Positions 52,550 to 61,507 of a stretch of 64,000 nucleotides of DNA are shown piece after piece. The DNA comes from Paracoccus tibetensis (GTDB lineage Bacteria > Pseudomonadota > Alphaproteobacteria > Rhodobacterales > Rhodobacteraceae), in NCBI RefSeq assembly GCF_900102505.1, contig NZ_FMVT01000005.1, positions 1-64,000 of the forward strand. The letters run 5' to 3'. Within the stretch, counting starts at the first letter, position 1; every line of letters begins with the position of its first letter. The notes below the pieces were generated by a model. The model was given only the letters and a program-made list of their open reading frames with translations. It searched no databases and had not been told where the DNA came from. The position numbers and the translations under genes are program-made.

Positions 52550-54390
52550 GCCTTCACGCCCGCTTCGGCCGCATGGTCGATGCCTTCCGGCCCGCCGAAG
52601 GCCCCCCGCCCCGCACGCTGCTGGCCTTCTTCCGCTGGTGCCTCTCGGGCGCCTGGCCCGGGCTCGGCTTCGCCGGCTTCGCCTCGGCCCTCGGCGGCGC
52701 GGCGGATGTCGTGTCGGCCATGCTGCTGGGGCTGGTGGTCGATGCCGTCACCGGCAGCGCGCCCGGCACCTTCTGGTCCGAGAACTGGGGCCTCGTCGCC
52801 TTCTTCGCCGCCTTCTTCCTGCTGATCCGGCCGGCGATCTTCGGCCTCTCGACGGCCTCGAGCAACGTCATCATCGGCCCGAACATCCTGCCGCTGGTCC
52901 TCTCGCGGCTGCACCGCTGGACGATGGGGCACTCGGTCACCTTCTTCGACAACGACTTCGCCGGGCGGCTGGCGCAGAAGCAGATGCAGACCGCCCGCGC
53001 CGTCACCGATGTCGCCTCCGAGATGGTCAACGTCGTGGCCTTCGCCCTGGCCTCGGTCATCGGCTCGGCCGCCTTTCTGCTGGCGGTCGATGGCTGGGGG
53101 GCGCTGGCGCTGCTGGTCTGGCTGGCCGCCTACTTCGCGCTGATCCGCTTCTTCCTGCCGCGCATCCGCGCCAAGTCGGGCCTGCGCGCCTCGGCCCGGG
53201 CCAATGTCACGGGGCAGGTCGTCGACACGATCACCAACATCAAGACCGTCAAGCTCTTCGCCCATGCCGATCACGAGGATCAGGCGGCGCTTGGGGCGAT
53301 GGCGGGCTTTCGCGAGCGGGCGCTGGATTTCGGGGTCGTCTCGACCTGGTTCCGCCTGTCGCTGATGGTCGTCGCGGGCATCCTGCCGGTGATCCTGGTC
53401 GGCGGCTCGATCCTTCTGTGGCGCGAGGGGGCGGCGACGGTGGGCGATGTCGCGGCTTCGGGCGCCATCGCCATGCGGCTGTCGCAGATGACGGGCTGGG
53501 TGAGCATGGCGCTGATGGGCATGTGGGGCAATATCGGCGAGGTCGAGGACGGGATGAAGACCCTCTCGCCCCCGCACGCGCTGACGGATGCGCCGGACGC
53601 GAAGGTGCTGGACCGCGTGGCGGGCGAGATTGCCTTCGACGGCGTCGGCTTCGCCTATGGACGCGACGAAGGCGGCATCGACGACCTGACGCTGCGGATC
53701 GCGCCGGGCGAGAAGATCGGCATCATCGGCGCCTCGGGCGCGGGCAAGTCGACGCTGGTCGCCCTGCTATTGCGGCTCTACGACGTCGAGCGGGGCGCCA
53801 TCCGCATCGACGGCCACGACCTGCGCGAGGTCACGCAGGAAAGCCTGCGCCGCCAGATCGCGATGGTCACGCAGGAGACGGCGATGTTCAACCGCGCGGC
53901 CCGCGACAACATCCGCTACGGCCGCCCGGACGCCACCGAGGCGGAGATCGTCGCCGCCGCCACCGCCGCCGAGGCGCATGACTTCATCCTGACCCTGCGG
54001 GATCATGCCGGGCGCAGCGGCTATGACGCCCATCTGGGCGAGCGGGGCGTCAAGCTGTCGGGCGGGCAGCGCCAGCGCATCGCGCTCGCCCGCGCCATTC
54101 TGAAGGACGCGCCGATCCTGGTTCTCGACGAGGCGACGAGCGCGCTCGACAGCGAGGTCGAGGCGCAGGTGCAGGCCGCCCTTGCCCGCGCGATGGAGGG
54201 CAAGACGGTGCTGGCCATCGCCCACCGCCTGTCCACCATCGCCGAGCTGGACCGGATCATCGTGATCGAGGACGGCCGCATCATCGAGGAGGGCAGCCAC
54301 GACGCGCTGCTGGCCAAGGGCGGGCGCTATGCCCGCTACTGGGCGCATCAGTCGGGCGGCGTGCTGGGCCTGGACGAGGCGGCCGAGTGA
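52546..54390 (+). CDS. ABC exporter, fused permease and ATPase
   Basis: This 614-residue half-transporter has six membrane helices in residues 25-310. The nucleotide-binding domain has Walker A IIGASGAGKST near 400, the signature KLSGGQRQRIALARAIL, Walker B ILVLDEATSALDSE and the H-loop AIAHRLSTIAELD. Substrate unknown. ATG 52546 has GAGGAG upstream and overlaps the cca stop by 4 bp. It is a different protein from the ABC exporter at 31048-32910. Confidence 0.92.
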   Translation: MSLHARFGRMVDAFRPAEGPPPRTLLAFFRWCLSGAWPGLGFAGFASALGGAADVVSAMLLGLVVDAVTGSAPGTFWSENWGLVAFFAAFFLLIRPAIFGLSTASSNVIIGPNILPLVLSRLHRWTMGHSVTFFDNDFAGRLAQKQMQTARAVTDVASEMVNVVAFALASVIGSAAFLLAVDGWGALALLVWLAAYFALIRFFLPRIRAKSGLRASARANVTGQVVDTITNIKTVKLFAHADHEDQAALGAMAGFRERALDFGVVSTWFRLSLMVVAGILPVILVGGSILLWREGAATVGDVAASGAIAMRLSQMTGWVSMALMGMWGNIGEVEDGMKTLSPPHALTDAPDAKVLDRVAGEIAFDGVGFAYGRDEGGIDDLTLRIAPGEKIGIIGASGAGKSTLVALLLRLYDVERGAIRIDGHDLREVTQESLRRQIAMVTQETAMFNRAARDNIRYGRPDATEAEIVAAATAAEAHDFILTLRDHAGRSGYDAHLGERGVKLSGGQRQRIALARAILKDAPILVLDEATSALDSEVEAQVQAALARAMEGKTVLAIAHRLSTIAELDRIIVIEDGRIIEEGSHDALLAKGGRYARYWAHQSGGVLGLDEAAE

Positions 54391-55610
54391 GCCTCTGGAC
54401 GATCGAGCGGCTCGGGCGGAAGGGCGACGGGGTGGCGGTCTCGGAGGCCGGGCGCGCCTTGGCGCCGCTGGTCCTGCCGGGCGAGGTGATCGAGGGCGAG
54501 GCGGCGGACGGCCGCGTTCCCGCCCCGCGCATCGTCACGCCTTCGCCCGATCGGGTGCAGGCCCCCTGCCCGCATTACCGCGCCTGCGGCGGCTGCACGC
54601 TGATGCACGCGTCGGAGAGCTTCACCGCAGGGTGGAAGCGGCAGGTGGTGATGACGGCGCTGGCGGCGCAGGGCGTGGCCGCGCCCGAGGCGCGGCTGCA
54701 TGTCTCGCCGCTGAACTCGCGCCGCCGCGCGGTGCTGTCGGGGCGGCGCACGAAGAAGGGCGCGCTGCTGGGGTTTCACGCGCGCGCCTCGGACGTGGTG
54801 ATCGACGTGACAGCCTGCCTGGTGCTGCGCCCGCAGATCCTTGCCGCCCTGCCGCTGCTGCGGCGCGTGGTGATCGCCGGCGCCTCGCGCAGCGCGGAGC
54901 TGTCGCTGACGGTGATCCACGGTCCCTCCGGCCTCGATGTGGCGGTGCGGGGCGGCAAGCCGATGACGCCCGATCTGTTCGCCGCCTTGGCCGCGCTGGC
55001 GGATGAGGGCGATCTCGCCCGGCTGGACTGGGACGGCGAGGCGATCACGCGCCGCCCGCCTTTGCTGCCGATGGGCCGCGCCCGGCTGATCCCGCCGCCC
55101 GGCGCCTTCCTGCAGGCCACGTCCGAAGGCGAGGCCGCGCTGCTGGCGGCCGTGCGCGAGGGCACGCGGGGGGCGGGCCGGGTGCTGGACCTCTTCGCCG
55201 GCGCCGGCACCTTCACGCTGCCTCTGGCCGAGACCTCTGCCGTCCACGCGGTCGAGGGGCTGGCCGCGCCGCTCAGGGCGCTTGATTCGGCATGGCGGCA
55301 GACAGGCGGGCTTCAGCAGGTGACGACCGAGGTCCGCGACCTGTCGGCCCGCCCGCTCCTGCCGCCCGAACTGAATGATTATGACGCGATCGTGATCGAT
55401 CCGCCACGCAGCGGGGCGGCGGCGCAGATGGCCGAGATCGCCCGATCCGCAGCACACCGCGTCGTCTCGATCGCCTGCGATCCGGTCACTTTCTCAAGGG
55501 ATGCGCGGATTCTGGCCGATGCCGGTTTCGGGATCGCGCGGCTCGAGGTGGTGGACCAGTTCCGCTTCTCGCCACATGTGGAAGTTGTGGCTGCGTTCAT
55601 ACGTCGCTAG
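54387..55610 (+). CDS. 23S rRNA/tRNA (uracil-5)-methyltransferase, RumA/TrmA family
   Basis: This 407-residue protein starts with a TRAM-like domain (IERLGRKGDGVAV). An iron-sulfur cysteine cluster follows (CPHYRACGGC plus a later Cys). The SAM domain has VLDLFAGAGTFTL and the catalytic region IDPPRSGAAAQM and SIACDPVTFSRDARIL (nucleophilic Cys). It is of the RlmD/RlmC type, methylating U747 or U1939. The start is GTG 54387, overlapping the ABC gene stop. Exact target base cannot be told. Confidence 0.9.
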   Translation: MSLWTIERLGRKGDGVAVSEAGRALAPLVLPGEVIEGEAADGRVPAPRIVTPSPDRVQAPCPHYRACGGCTLMHASESFTAGWKRQVVMTALAAQGVAAPEARLHVSPLNSRRRAVLSGRRTKKGALLGFHARASDVVIDVTACLVLRPQILAALPLLRRVVIAGASRSAELSLTVIHGPSGLDVAVRGGKPMTPDLFAALAALADEGDLARLDWDGEAITRRPPLLPMGRARLIPPPGAFLQATSEGEAALLAAVREGTRGAGRVLDLFAGAGTFTLPLAETSAVHAVEGLAAPLRALDSAWRQTGGLQQVTTEVRDLSARPLLPPELNDYDAIVIDPPRSGAAAQMAEIARSAAHRVVSIACDPVTFSRDARILADAGFGIARLEVVDQFRFSPHVEVVAAFIRR

Positions 55611-55670
55611 CAACTGCCGTGGTAGCTGTGGTATTCCGAGGCCATAACAAAAAACGCGTCAGAGGCAGTG

Positions 55671-56195
55671 ATGAGCGCTACCACCCGTCGGACATTCACG
55701 TTTTCGATGCTGGCGATGCTGGCCGCCTGCGGCGCGCCGCAGCAGCAGCCGAGCAAGTTCCAGCGCTACTCCGGTCCCCCCGTGACCCAAGTCTCGATCA
55801 ACAAGGGCCAGCGGCGGATGCACCTGCTGAGCGGCAAGACGGTCGTGCGGTCCTATGACGTCAGCCTCGGCAACCAGCCGCTCGGGCACAAGCAGTTCGA
55901 AGGGGACGGCAAGACGCCCGAGGGCATCTATTTCGTCGACCGCTTCAACCCCCGCAGCCGCTACCACCTCTCGGTCGGCGTCTCCTACCCGAACCCGCAG
56001 GACAAGGCCTTCGCCGAGGCGCATGGCCGCAAGCCTGGCGGCGACATCTTCATCCACGGCCGCGGCCCCGAGGGCAACAACCTCTTCCCGCGCCAGCGCG
56101 ACTGGACGGCCGGCTGCATCGCCGTCACCGACGAGGAGATCGAGGAGATCTACGCGATGCTCCAGCCCGGCACGCCCATCGTCATCTATCCCTGA
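55671..56195 (+). CDS. L,D-transpeptidase (YkuD) lipoprotein, chromosomal copy
   Basis: This 174-residue protein has a signal ending in a lipobox (MLAACG) and a YkuD domain: QRRMHLLSGKTVV, GHKQFEGDGKTPEG, the His in FIHGRGPEGNN and the catalytic Cys in RDWTAGCIAVTDEE. It is the paralogue of the accessory copy at 2024-2563, with the same blocks in the same order. The likely role is 3-3 peptidoglycan cross-linking or lipoprotein attachment. AGAGG supports ATG 55671. A terminator hairpin follows 25 bp after the stop. Confidence 0.9.
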   Translation: MSATTRRTFTFSMLAMLAACGAPQQQPSKFQRYSGPPVTQVSINKGQRRMHLLSGKTVVRSYDVSLGNQPLGHKQFEGDGKTPEGIYFVDRFNPRSRYHLSVGVSYPNPQDKAFAEAHGRKPGGDIFIHGRGPEGNNLFPRQRDWTAGCIAVTDEEIEEIYAMLQPGTPIVIYP

Positions 56196-56219
56196 TCCCC
56201 GCGGCGCGTCGCCCTTTGG

Positions 56220-56246
56220 AAAAGCCCCGACCGCAGCGGGGCTTTT
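56220..56246 (+). terminator. terminator of the L,D-transpeptidase gene
   Basis: AAAAGCCCCG (56220-56229) and CGGGGCTTTT (56237-56246) form a perfect 10-bp stem with a 7-base loop and a U-rich 3' side. Symmetry allows it to serve the convergent CAP-domain gene as well. Confidence 0.82.
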
Positions 56247-56270
56247 GCATTTTCGCGCGCGGGCGGCGCC

Positions 56271-56807
56271 TCAGCTGCCGGTCAGCAGCGTCCACCAGAT
56301 CTTGCCCGACGGCTCCTGATACCAGGCAAAGCCCAGCTGCGTCGCCGCCGGGTCCATGATGACGTCGCGCGTCGCCCGCGTGCTCATCCAGGCTGCCAGC
56401 GTCTGCATGTCGTTCTCGTAGGATTCCGAGATGTTCTCGCCCATCAGCGCGCCGGTGAAGCCCTGCCGCCGCGCGCGGTCCACCGGCGAGGAGCCGTCCG
56501 AACCCCAGTGCCAGGCCCGGTTCTGCGCGGACATGTCGCGCGAATGGGCCATGGCCGCCGCCGAGAGCTGCGCGTTCAGCATCAGCGGCGGCTGCGAGAG
56601 GTTGCCGCGCAGGGTGTTGATCTGCTGCAACACCCTTTGCGGAATCGCGGCGGCCTCCATCTCGGTGATCTGGCCCGGATTGGCCGGCTCGGCCGCGACG
56701 GGGGCGATCGGCGCGGCCTGCATGGGCAGGCTGCGCGGCGCGCAGGCGGTCAGCGCCAGAGTCGCAGCCAGCGCAAGCGCCCGGCCAAGCACCTTGTAAT
56801 TGGGCAT
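56271..56807 (-). CDS. CAP-domain lipoprotein
   Basis: This 178-residue protein has a lipoprotein signal (ALALAATLALTAC). Its CAP/SCP domain carries the motifs LNAQLSAAAMAHSRDMSAQN, HWGSDGSS and MGENISES, ending with TQLGFAWYQEPSGKIWWTLL. CAP proteins bind or process lipids or peptides extracellularly; the function here is unknown. ATG 56807 has GAGGGA upstream. It lies between the two chromosomal L,D-transpeptidase genes, suggesting an envelope cluster. Confidence 0.88.
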   Translation of the reverse strand: MPNYKVLGRALALAATLALTACAPRSLPMQAAPIAPVAAEPANPGQITEMEAAAIPQRVLQQINTLRGNLSQPPLMLNAQLSAAAMAHSRDMSAQNRAWHWGSDGSSPVDRARRQGFTGALMGENISESYENDMQTLAAWMSTRATRDVIMDPAATQLGFAWYQEPSGKIWWTLLTGS

Positions 56808-57024
56808 TTTTCTGCGTCCCTCATGCTCGTTTTGCCAAAGATGTATCGGCTTCGGGGGCTGGCTACAAATCCAACTCTGCGTGAGGCGGCCCGATTGCCG
56901 CGACCGGCGGCTTTGACGGCGGCGTGAGTTGTCGCGCGGCCCGCGGCTCGGTATCCTCGGCGCGTTCCGAGATTGCAGGAATCGGCAACCCGCCGGCAGA
57001 GCGGGCCGAACGAAGGACATGAGC

Positions 57025-57636
57025 ATGAGCAAGCACACCCACTTGAACCGCCGCGCCTTCCTTGGCTCGGCCGCCGCGCTCGGCGCCGCGGGCCTGGCCG
57101 CGCCGGCGCTGGCGCAATTCGTCGATCCCGCCGCCCAGGCGATGCCAGCGGCGGCCCCGGTCAACAGCGGGCCGCAGCACAACATCTCGAGCTTCCGGAT
57201 GCAGGACTGGCGGCCGCATTTCGAGAACCTGACGAACGGCGCGATCCTGTGCGACCTGACCTCGCGCGCGGTGCATTACTGGTCCGAGGACCAGTCGGTC
57301 TATCGGCTCTACCCGTCCTCGATCCCGGTCAGCGAGGACCTGACCCGCAAGGGCCGGACCGAGATCATCCGCAAGGTCGAGGGTCCGTCCTGGGCGCCGA
57401 CGCCCGAGATGAAGCAGCGCAACCCGGAATGGCCGGACTTCGTGCCGCCCGGGCCGGACAATCCGCTCGGCACCCACGCGCTGTGGCTGAGCTGGCAGTA
57501 TTACCGCATCCACGGCACCCACGACACGCGCAAGATCGGGCGCATGTCCTCGAACGGCTGCATCGGGCTCTACAACGAGCACATCGCCGAGCTGTTCGGC
57601 CTGGCCAAGATCGGCACGCAGGTGCTGCTGATCTGA
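57025..57636 (+). CDS. L,D-transpeptidase (YkuD), Tat-exported, chromosomal copy
   Basis: This 203-residue protein has a twin-arginine signal (LNRRAFLGSAAALGAAGLAA). The YkuD region is LTSRAVHYWSEDQSV and HGTHDTRKIGRMSSNGCIGL with the catalytic Cys. It is the paralogue of the accessory protein at 1252-1827. AAGGA lies at the right distance from ATG 57025 (an ATG at 57019 is too close). It is divergent from the CAP-domain lipoprotein gene. Confidence 0.9.
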   Translation: MSKHTHLNRRAFLGSAAALGAAGLAAPALAQFVDPAAQAMPAAAPVNSGPQHNISSFRMQDWRPHFENLTNGAILCDLTSRAVHYWSEDQSVYRLYPSSIPVSEDLTRKGRTEIIRKVEGPSWAPTPEMKQRNPEWPDFVPPGPDNPLGTHALWLSWQYYRIHGTHDTRKIGRMSSNGCIGLYNEHIAELFGLAKIGTQVLLI

Positions 57637-57641
57637 GACAG

Positions 57642-57693
57642 CCGGGGGGCTTTGCGCCCCCCGGACCCCCCGCAGGATATTTTCGTGAAGAAG
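57642..57693. repeat. intergenic repeat C: GC hairpin plus AGGATATTTT tail
   Basis: CCGGGGGGC / GCCCCCCGG (57642-57650 and 57656-57664, loop TTTGC) followed by ACCCCCC and GCAGGATATTTTCGTG. It lies between the L,D-transpeptidase and the convergent hemH, where it can end both transcripts. Confidence 0.75.
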
Positions 57694-57707
57694 AATGGCG
57701 TGCGCAG

Positions 57708-58739
57708 TCAGCGCACCCAGCCCGCGATGTTGTCGCGCACGACGTTCAGCATCACCTCGATATGCGCCGGGTCCTCGTTGAGACAGGGGATGTAGGTGAA
57801 CTCGTGCCCGCCGGCCTCCTCGAAGCTTTCGCGGATCTCGCCGTTGATCTCCTCCAGCGTCTCGATGCAGTCCGAGGCGAAGGCGGGCGAGATGACGGCG
57901 ATCTCGGTATGGCCCTGCCTGGCCAGTTCGGCCACATGCTCGACCGTGTAGGGGCGCAGCCATTCCTCGCGGCCGAAGACCGACTGGAACGTCGTGTCGA
58001 TGATCCCGTCAGGCCAGCCCAGCTCCTCCTTCAGGAGGCGCGAGGTCTTCTGGCACTGGCAGTGATAGGGATCGCCCTGCATCAGGTAGCGCTTGGGCAT
58101 CCCGTGATATGATGCGACCAGCTTCTTGGGCACCTCGCCGTTCAGCGCCCGCCGGACGCTTCCCGCGAGCGCCTTGATGTAGTCCGGGCGGTTCACGTAG
58201 GGCTCGACCGTGCGGACCGCGGGCTGCCAGGTCTGCTTCATCAGCGCGCGGAACAGCTCGTCATTGGCCGTGGCCGAGGTCGCGCCGGCATATTGCGGGT
58301 AAAGCGGCAGGAACACGATGCGCCGGCAGCCCGCTGCCACCATCCGCTCCAGCACCTCCTGCGTCGAGGGGTTGCCGTAGCGCATGCAGAACTCGACCAT
58401 GACCTGATCGCCCCATTCGGCATGGGCGCGGGCGCGCAGCGCCTCGGTCTGGGCCTTGGTGATGGTCAGCAGCGGGCTCTCGTTCAGCTCCTCGTTCCAG
58501 ATCAGCTTGTAGTTCTTGCCCGAGCTGAAGGGCCGCTTGGTCAGGATGATCCCCTGAAGCAACGGCTGCCACTTCCAGTTCGGGATGTCGATCACGCGCT
58601 TGTCGGACAGGAACTGGTTCAGGTAGCGCCGCATCGACCAGTAGTCATAGCCGTCCGGCGTGCCGAGATTGGCGATGAGGATGCCGGTTTTGGCCGGCGG
58701 GATGCTGGGATGGCCGGCAGGCGCGTGTGTCGGTGTCAT
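57708..58739 (-). CDS. hemH: ferrochelatase (protoheme ferro-lyase)
   Basis: This 343-residue enzyme inserts Fe2+ into protoporphyrin IX in the last step of heme synthesis. Motifs: GILIANLGTPDGY, SDKRVIDIPNW, the catalytic His in VASYHGMPKRYL near 200 and the conserved Glu in PAFASDCIETLEEI. The product is needed for cytochrome oxidases. Its start overlaps the following gene's stop (ATGA), so the methyltransferase and hemH are coupled. Confidence 0.95.
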   Translation of the reverse strand: MTPTHAPAGHPSIPPAKTGILIANLGTPDGYDYWSMRRYLNQFLSDKRVIDIPNWKWQPLLQGIILTKRPFSSGKNYKLIWNEELNESPLLTITKAQTEALRARAHAEWGDQVMVEFCMRYGNPSTQEVLERMVAAGCRRIVFLPLYPQYAGATSATANDELFRALMKQTWQPAVRTVEPYVNRPDYIKALAGSVRRALNGEVPKKLVASYHGMPKRYLMQGDPYHCQCQKTSRLLKEELGWPDGIIDTTFQSVFGREEWLRPYTVEHVAELARQGHTEIAVISPAFASDCIETLEEINGEIRESFEEAGGHEFTYIPCLNEDPAHIEVMLNVVRDNIAGWVR

Positions 58740-59569
58740 TCTTCTTGTTTCCTGGCTGCGTTCAGTGCATCGGCCAGCCGCGCCTGCGCCGAACCGGGGC
58801 GCAGCGGCTTCGGCTGGCTGTCGGACGGGGCCCATCCGGTGAGAAAGACCAGATCGAAGCCGACCGAGATACGGGACGGATCGTCGCGGTCGGGGCAGTC
58901 TTGCGCGAGGAGGGCGCCGGCGCGGGCCAGCACCGCGCGCCGCGTCGGCTGGCGCAGGCGGGCGGCCATGGCGTTTCCCTCGCCCATCGCGCGCAGGTCG
59001 CGGGCAAGGTGGAAGATGTCCCTGTAGCTCGCGCGCTGGCTCAGCAGATCGGCGACGGGCAGCGCGAGGCCCGCGCGCGCCAGAAGCCCGCCGAGGTCGC
59101 GGATCTCGCCCATCGGCAGGACGCGCGGCGAGAGGCCGCCGGTCACCTCGGCCTCGGCCCGCGCCAGCGCGGCGCGCAGCTCGGACAGCGTCTGGCCGCC
59201 GAAGAGGACGCCGATGAAGAGGCCGTCCTCGCGCAGCGCCCGCGCCGCCTGGACGATCTGGCCGACCGGGTCCTCGGCCCAGTGCAGCGCGAGGGCGTGG
59301 ATCACCAGGTCATGCGCGCCGGGGCGCAGCGCCACGATCTCGTCGTCCGGGACCACGGTGGCGCCGGGAAACCGGGCTGACCAGAGGTCCGGGAAGCCCG
59401 TGACGACGGCTGGGGCCGTAAACGTCCTGTTAACCTCGGCGAGCCTATCCGCGATCTCGTCCGCGGCGATCTGGTGGAAAAGGTCCGCATGTCCCTGCCG
59501 CAGGGCGCGGGCGCGCTGGCGCAGCAGCGCGGGGCGGTCGATCAGCTGCGGACGGGGGGCGTGGCTCAT
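58736..59569 (-). CDS. SAM-dependent methyltransferase, BioC/NDUFAF5-like
   Basis: This 277-residue protein resembles mitochondrial complex I assembly factor NDUFAF5 and BioC-type methyltransferases: an N-terminal helix region (RQRARALRQGHADLFHQIAA), the SAM-fold core with DLVIHALALHWAEDPVG, and RALREDGLFIGVLFGG. The glycine-rich motif I is degenerate, so methyl transfer or a hydroxylation role is uncertain. It lies upstream of hemH and overlaps its start, and it is divergent from comF with overlapping start codons. Confidence 0.8.
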   Translation of the reverse strand: MSHAPRPQLIDRPALLRQRARALRQGHADLFHQIAADEIADRLAEVNRTFTAPAVVTGFPDLWSARFPGATVVPDDEIVALRPGAHDLVIHALALHWAEDPVGQIVQAARALREDGLFIGVLFGGQTLSELRAALARAEAEVTGGLSPRVLPMGEIRDLGGLLARAGLALPVADLLSQRASYRDIFHLARDLRAMGEGNAMAARLRQPTRRAVLARAGALLAQDCPDRDDPSRISVGFDLVFLTGWAPSDSQPKPLRPGSAQARLADALNAARKQEE

Positions 59570-60329
59570 GGGGCTGGAACATAGGGTGCTTTCGGGGGCG
59601 GTGAAAGCCGCCTTGGCGCTGATCTATCCGCCGCAATGCCTCGCCTGCGGCGAGGCGGTGGCGGGGGGCGAGGGCGTGGTGTCGCTCTGCCCCGCCTGCT
59701 GGCCGGATGCGGCCTTCGCCGGCGCGTCCTGCTGCGGCAGCTGCGGCGTCCCGCTGCCGGCCGGGCTGGACGGTGAGGACGGGCTGATCTGCGACGACTG
59801 CCTGGGGCAGCCGCGGCCATGGGCGCAGGCGCGGGCGGCGCTGGTCTATGCGGGCACGGGCAAGAAGCTGGTGCTGGCGCTGAAACACGCCGACCGCCCG
59901 GACCTGGCGCCGGCGCTCGGTGCCTGGCTCGCGCGCGCGGCCGGACCGCTGGTGACGCCGGAGACGGTGGTGGTGCCGGTGCCGCTGCACCTGCGGCGGC
60001 TCATGCGGCGCAAGTACAACCAGGCCGAGCTGCTGGCGGGCCATGTCGCCAAGGCGCACGGCCTGACGCTGGCGCCGCGCCTTCTGCGCCGGGTGCGGCA
60101 TACCGAGGGACAGGACCATCGCGGCGTCCTCGACCGCGTCGCCAATGTGGCGGGGGCGCTGGCGGTGGACGCGGCGCGGGCGGCGCCCCTCGCGAGGCGG
60201 CCGGTGCTGCTGGTGGACGACGTCATGGCCTCGGGCGCGACCATGGCCGAGGCGGCGGGGGCGCTGGCGGCGGCGGGTCTCGGCCCGATCCACGTCGCGG
60301 TGCTGGCGAGGGCGGTGAAGGATGCCTAG
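59568..60329 (+). CDS. ComF-family phosphoribosyltransferase-like protein
   Basis: This 253-residue protein has an N-terminal zinc ribbon (QCLACG, LCPACW, CCGSCG, CDDCLG) and a phosphoribosyltransferase-like C-terminal domain with VPLHLRRLMRRKYNQAELLA and PRPP loop VLLVDDVMASGATMAEAA. ComF supports DNA uptake in competent bacteria; in others the role is unclear. Its ATG overlaps that of the divergent methyltransferase, so its promoter lies inside that gene, or a downstream start such as GTG 59583 is used. Confidence 0.85.
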   Translation: MGLEHRVLSGAVKAALALIYPPQCLACGEAVAGGEGVVSLCPACWPDAAFAGASCCGSCGVPLPAGLDGEDGLICDDCLGQPRPWAQARAALVYAGTGKKLVLALKHADRPDLAPALGAWLARAAGPLVTPETVVVPVPLHLRRLMRRKYNQAELLAGHVAKAHGLTLAPRLLRRVRHTEGQDHRGVLDRVANVAGALAVDAARAAPLARRPVLLVDDVMASGATMAEAAGALAAAGLGPIHVAVLARAVKDA

Positions 60330-60362
60330 ATAGGGCTCAGCAACCATCACGGACAGGACAAT

Positions 60363-60626
60363 ATGACCCAGCCCCGGATCGAGATCTACACCACCCGCAG
60401 CTGCCCCTTCTGCCACCGCGCCAAGGCGCTGCTGGGCGAGAAGGGCGTCTCGTACGAGGAGACCGACGTTGCCGACCCTGACCTCCGCGCCGCGATGACG
60501 CAGCGTGCGGGCAAGCGCTCGGTGCCGCAGATCTTCATCGGCGGCACCCATGTCGGCGGCTGCGACGACCTCTATGCGCTGGACCGGGCCGGCAAGCTGG
60601 ACCCGATGCTTCAGGGCGCGGCATGA
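60363..60626 (+). CDS. grxC: glutaredoxin 3
   Basis: This 87-residue glutaredoxin has the dithiol active site CPFC (residues 14-17), the cis-Pro region RSVPQIFIGGTHVGG and a C-terminal DDLYALDRAGKLD helix. It reduces disulfides with glutathione in the cytoplasm. The stop overlaps the start of the nitrilase gene (ATGA), so the two are co-translated. Confidence 0.94.
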   Translation: MTQPRIEIYTTRSCPFCHRAKALLGEKGVSYEETDVADPDLRAAMTQRAGKRSVPQIFIGGTHVGGCDDLYALDRAGKLDPMLQGAA

Positions 60627-61507
60627 GTCCCGCGTCGCTGACGGTCGCGCTGGTGCAGCTGACCGTCGGCGACGATCCGGCGGCGAACCTGCCGCGGACG
60701 CTGGACCTTGTCCGGCAGGCGGCGGCGGGCGGCGCGCGGCTGGTGCTGACGCCCGAGGCGACGAACCTCCTCTCGCCCGACCGCGACCACCAGCGCCGCG
60801 TCCTGCGCCCCGAGGGCGAGGACCCGACGCTGGCCGCGCTTCGGGCCGAGGCCGAGGCGCTTGGCATCTGGCTGCTGGTCGGCTCGCTGGCCTTCGCGAC
60901 GGACGATCCGGACGGGCGCTTCGCCAATCGCAGCCTGCTGATCGACCCGCAGGGGCGCATCACGGCGCGCTACGACAAGATGCACATGTTCGACGTCACG
61001 ATCAGCGAGACCGAGAGCTTTCGTGAAAGCGCCGCCTACCGCCCGGGCGACAGGGCCGTGCTGGCCGGGGTGGACGGCATCCCGCTTGGCCTGACGATCT
61101 GCTACGACCTCCGCTTCCCGCAGCTCTATCGCCGGCTGGCGCAGGCGGGGGCGCGGATCCTGACGGTGCCCTCGGCCTTTCACCCGACCACCGGCAAGGC
61201 GCATTGGGAGGTGCTGCTGCGCGCCCGCGCGATCGAGACCGGCTGCTTCGTCCTAGCTCCGGCGCAATGCGGCACGCATCCCGCCTCCGCCAGTCCGGGC
61301 AAGCCGCCCCGGCGCAGCCACGGGCACAGCCTCGCGGTCGCGCCCTGGGGCGAGGTGCTGGCCGACGCGGGGTCACAACCGGGGATAACGTTGGTTTCAC
61401 TTGACCTTGAGGCCGTGGAAAGGGCACGCTCGCGCATTCCCTCGCTGACCCATGACCGCCCGTTCTCGGGCCCGGACCCTGATGACCAAGCACGCCCCGC
61501 CCACTGA
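60623..61507 (+). CDS. carbon-nitrogen hydrolase (Nit-type, omega-amidase-like)
   Basis: This 294-residue nitrilase-superfamily enzyme has the catalytic triad visible: Glu in VLTPEATNLL near 45, Lys in ARYDKMHMFDV near 116 and Cys in LTICYDLRFPQLYRRL near 158. It fits the Nit1/Nit2 branch, which hydrolyses deaminated glutathione or omega-amides. The pairing with glutaredoxin supports a glutathione-related role. Ends 26 bp inside the MarR gene. Confidence 0.88.
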   Translation: MSPASLTVALVQLTVGDDPAANLPRTLDLVRQAAAGGARLVLTPEATNLLSPDRDHQRRVLRPEGEDPTLAALRAEAEALGIWLLVGSLAFATDDPDGRFANRSLLIDPQGRITARYDKMHMFDVTISETESFRESAAYRPGDRAVLAGVDGIPLGLTICYDLRFPQLYRRLAQAGARILTVPSAFHPTTGKAHWEVLLRARAIETGCFVLAPAQCGTHPASASPGKPPRRSHGHSLAVAPWGEVLADAGSQPGITLVSLDLEAVERARSRIPSLTHDRPFSGPDPDDQARPAH

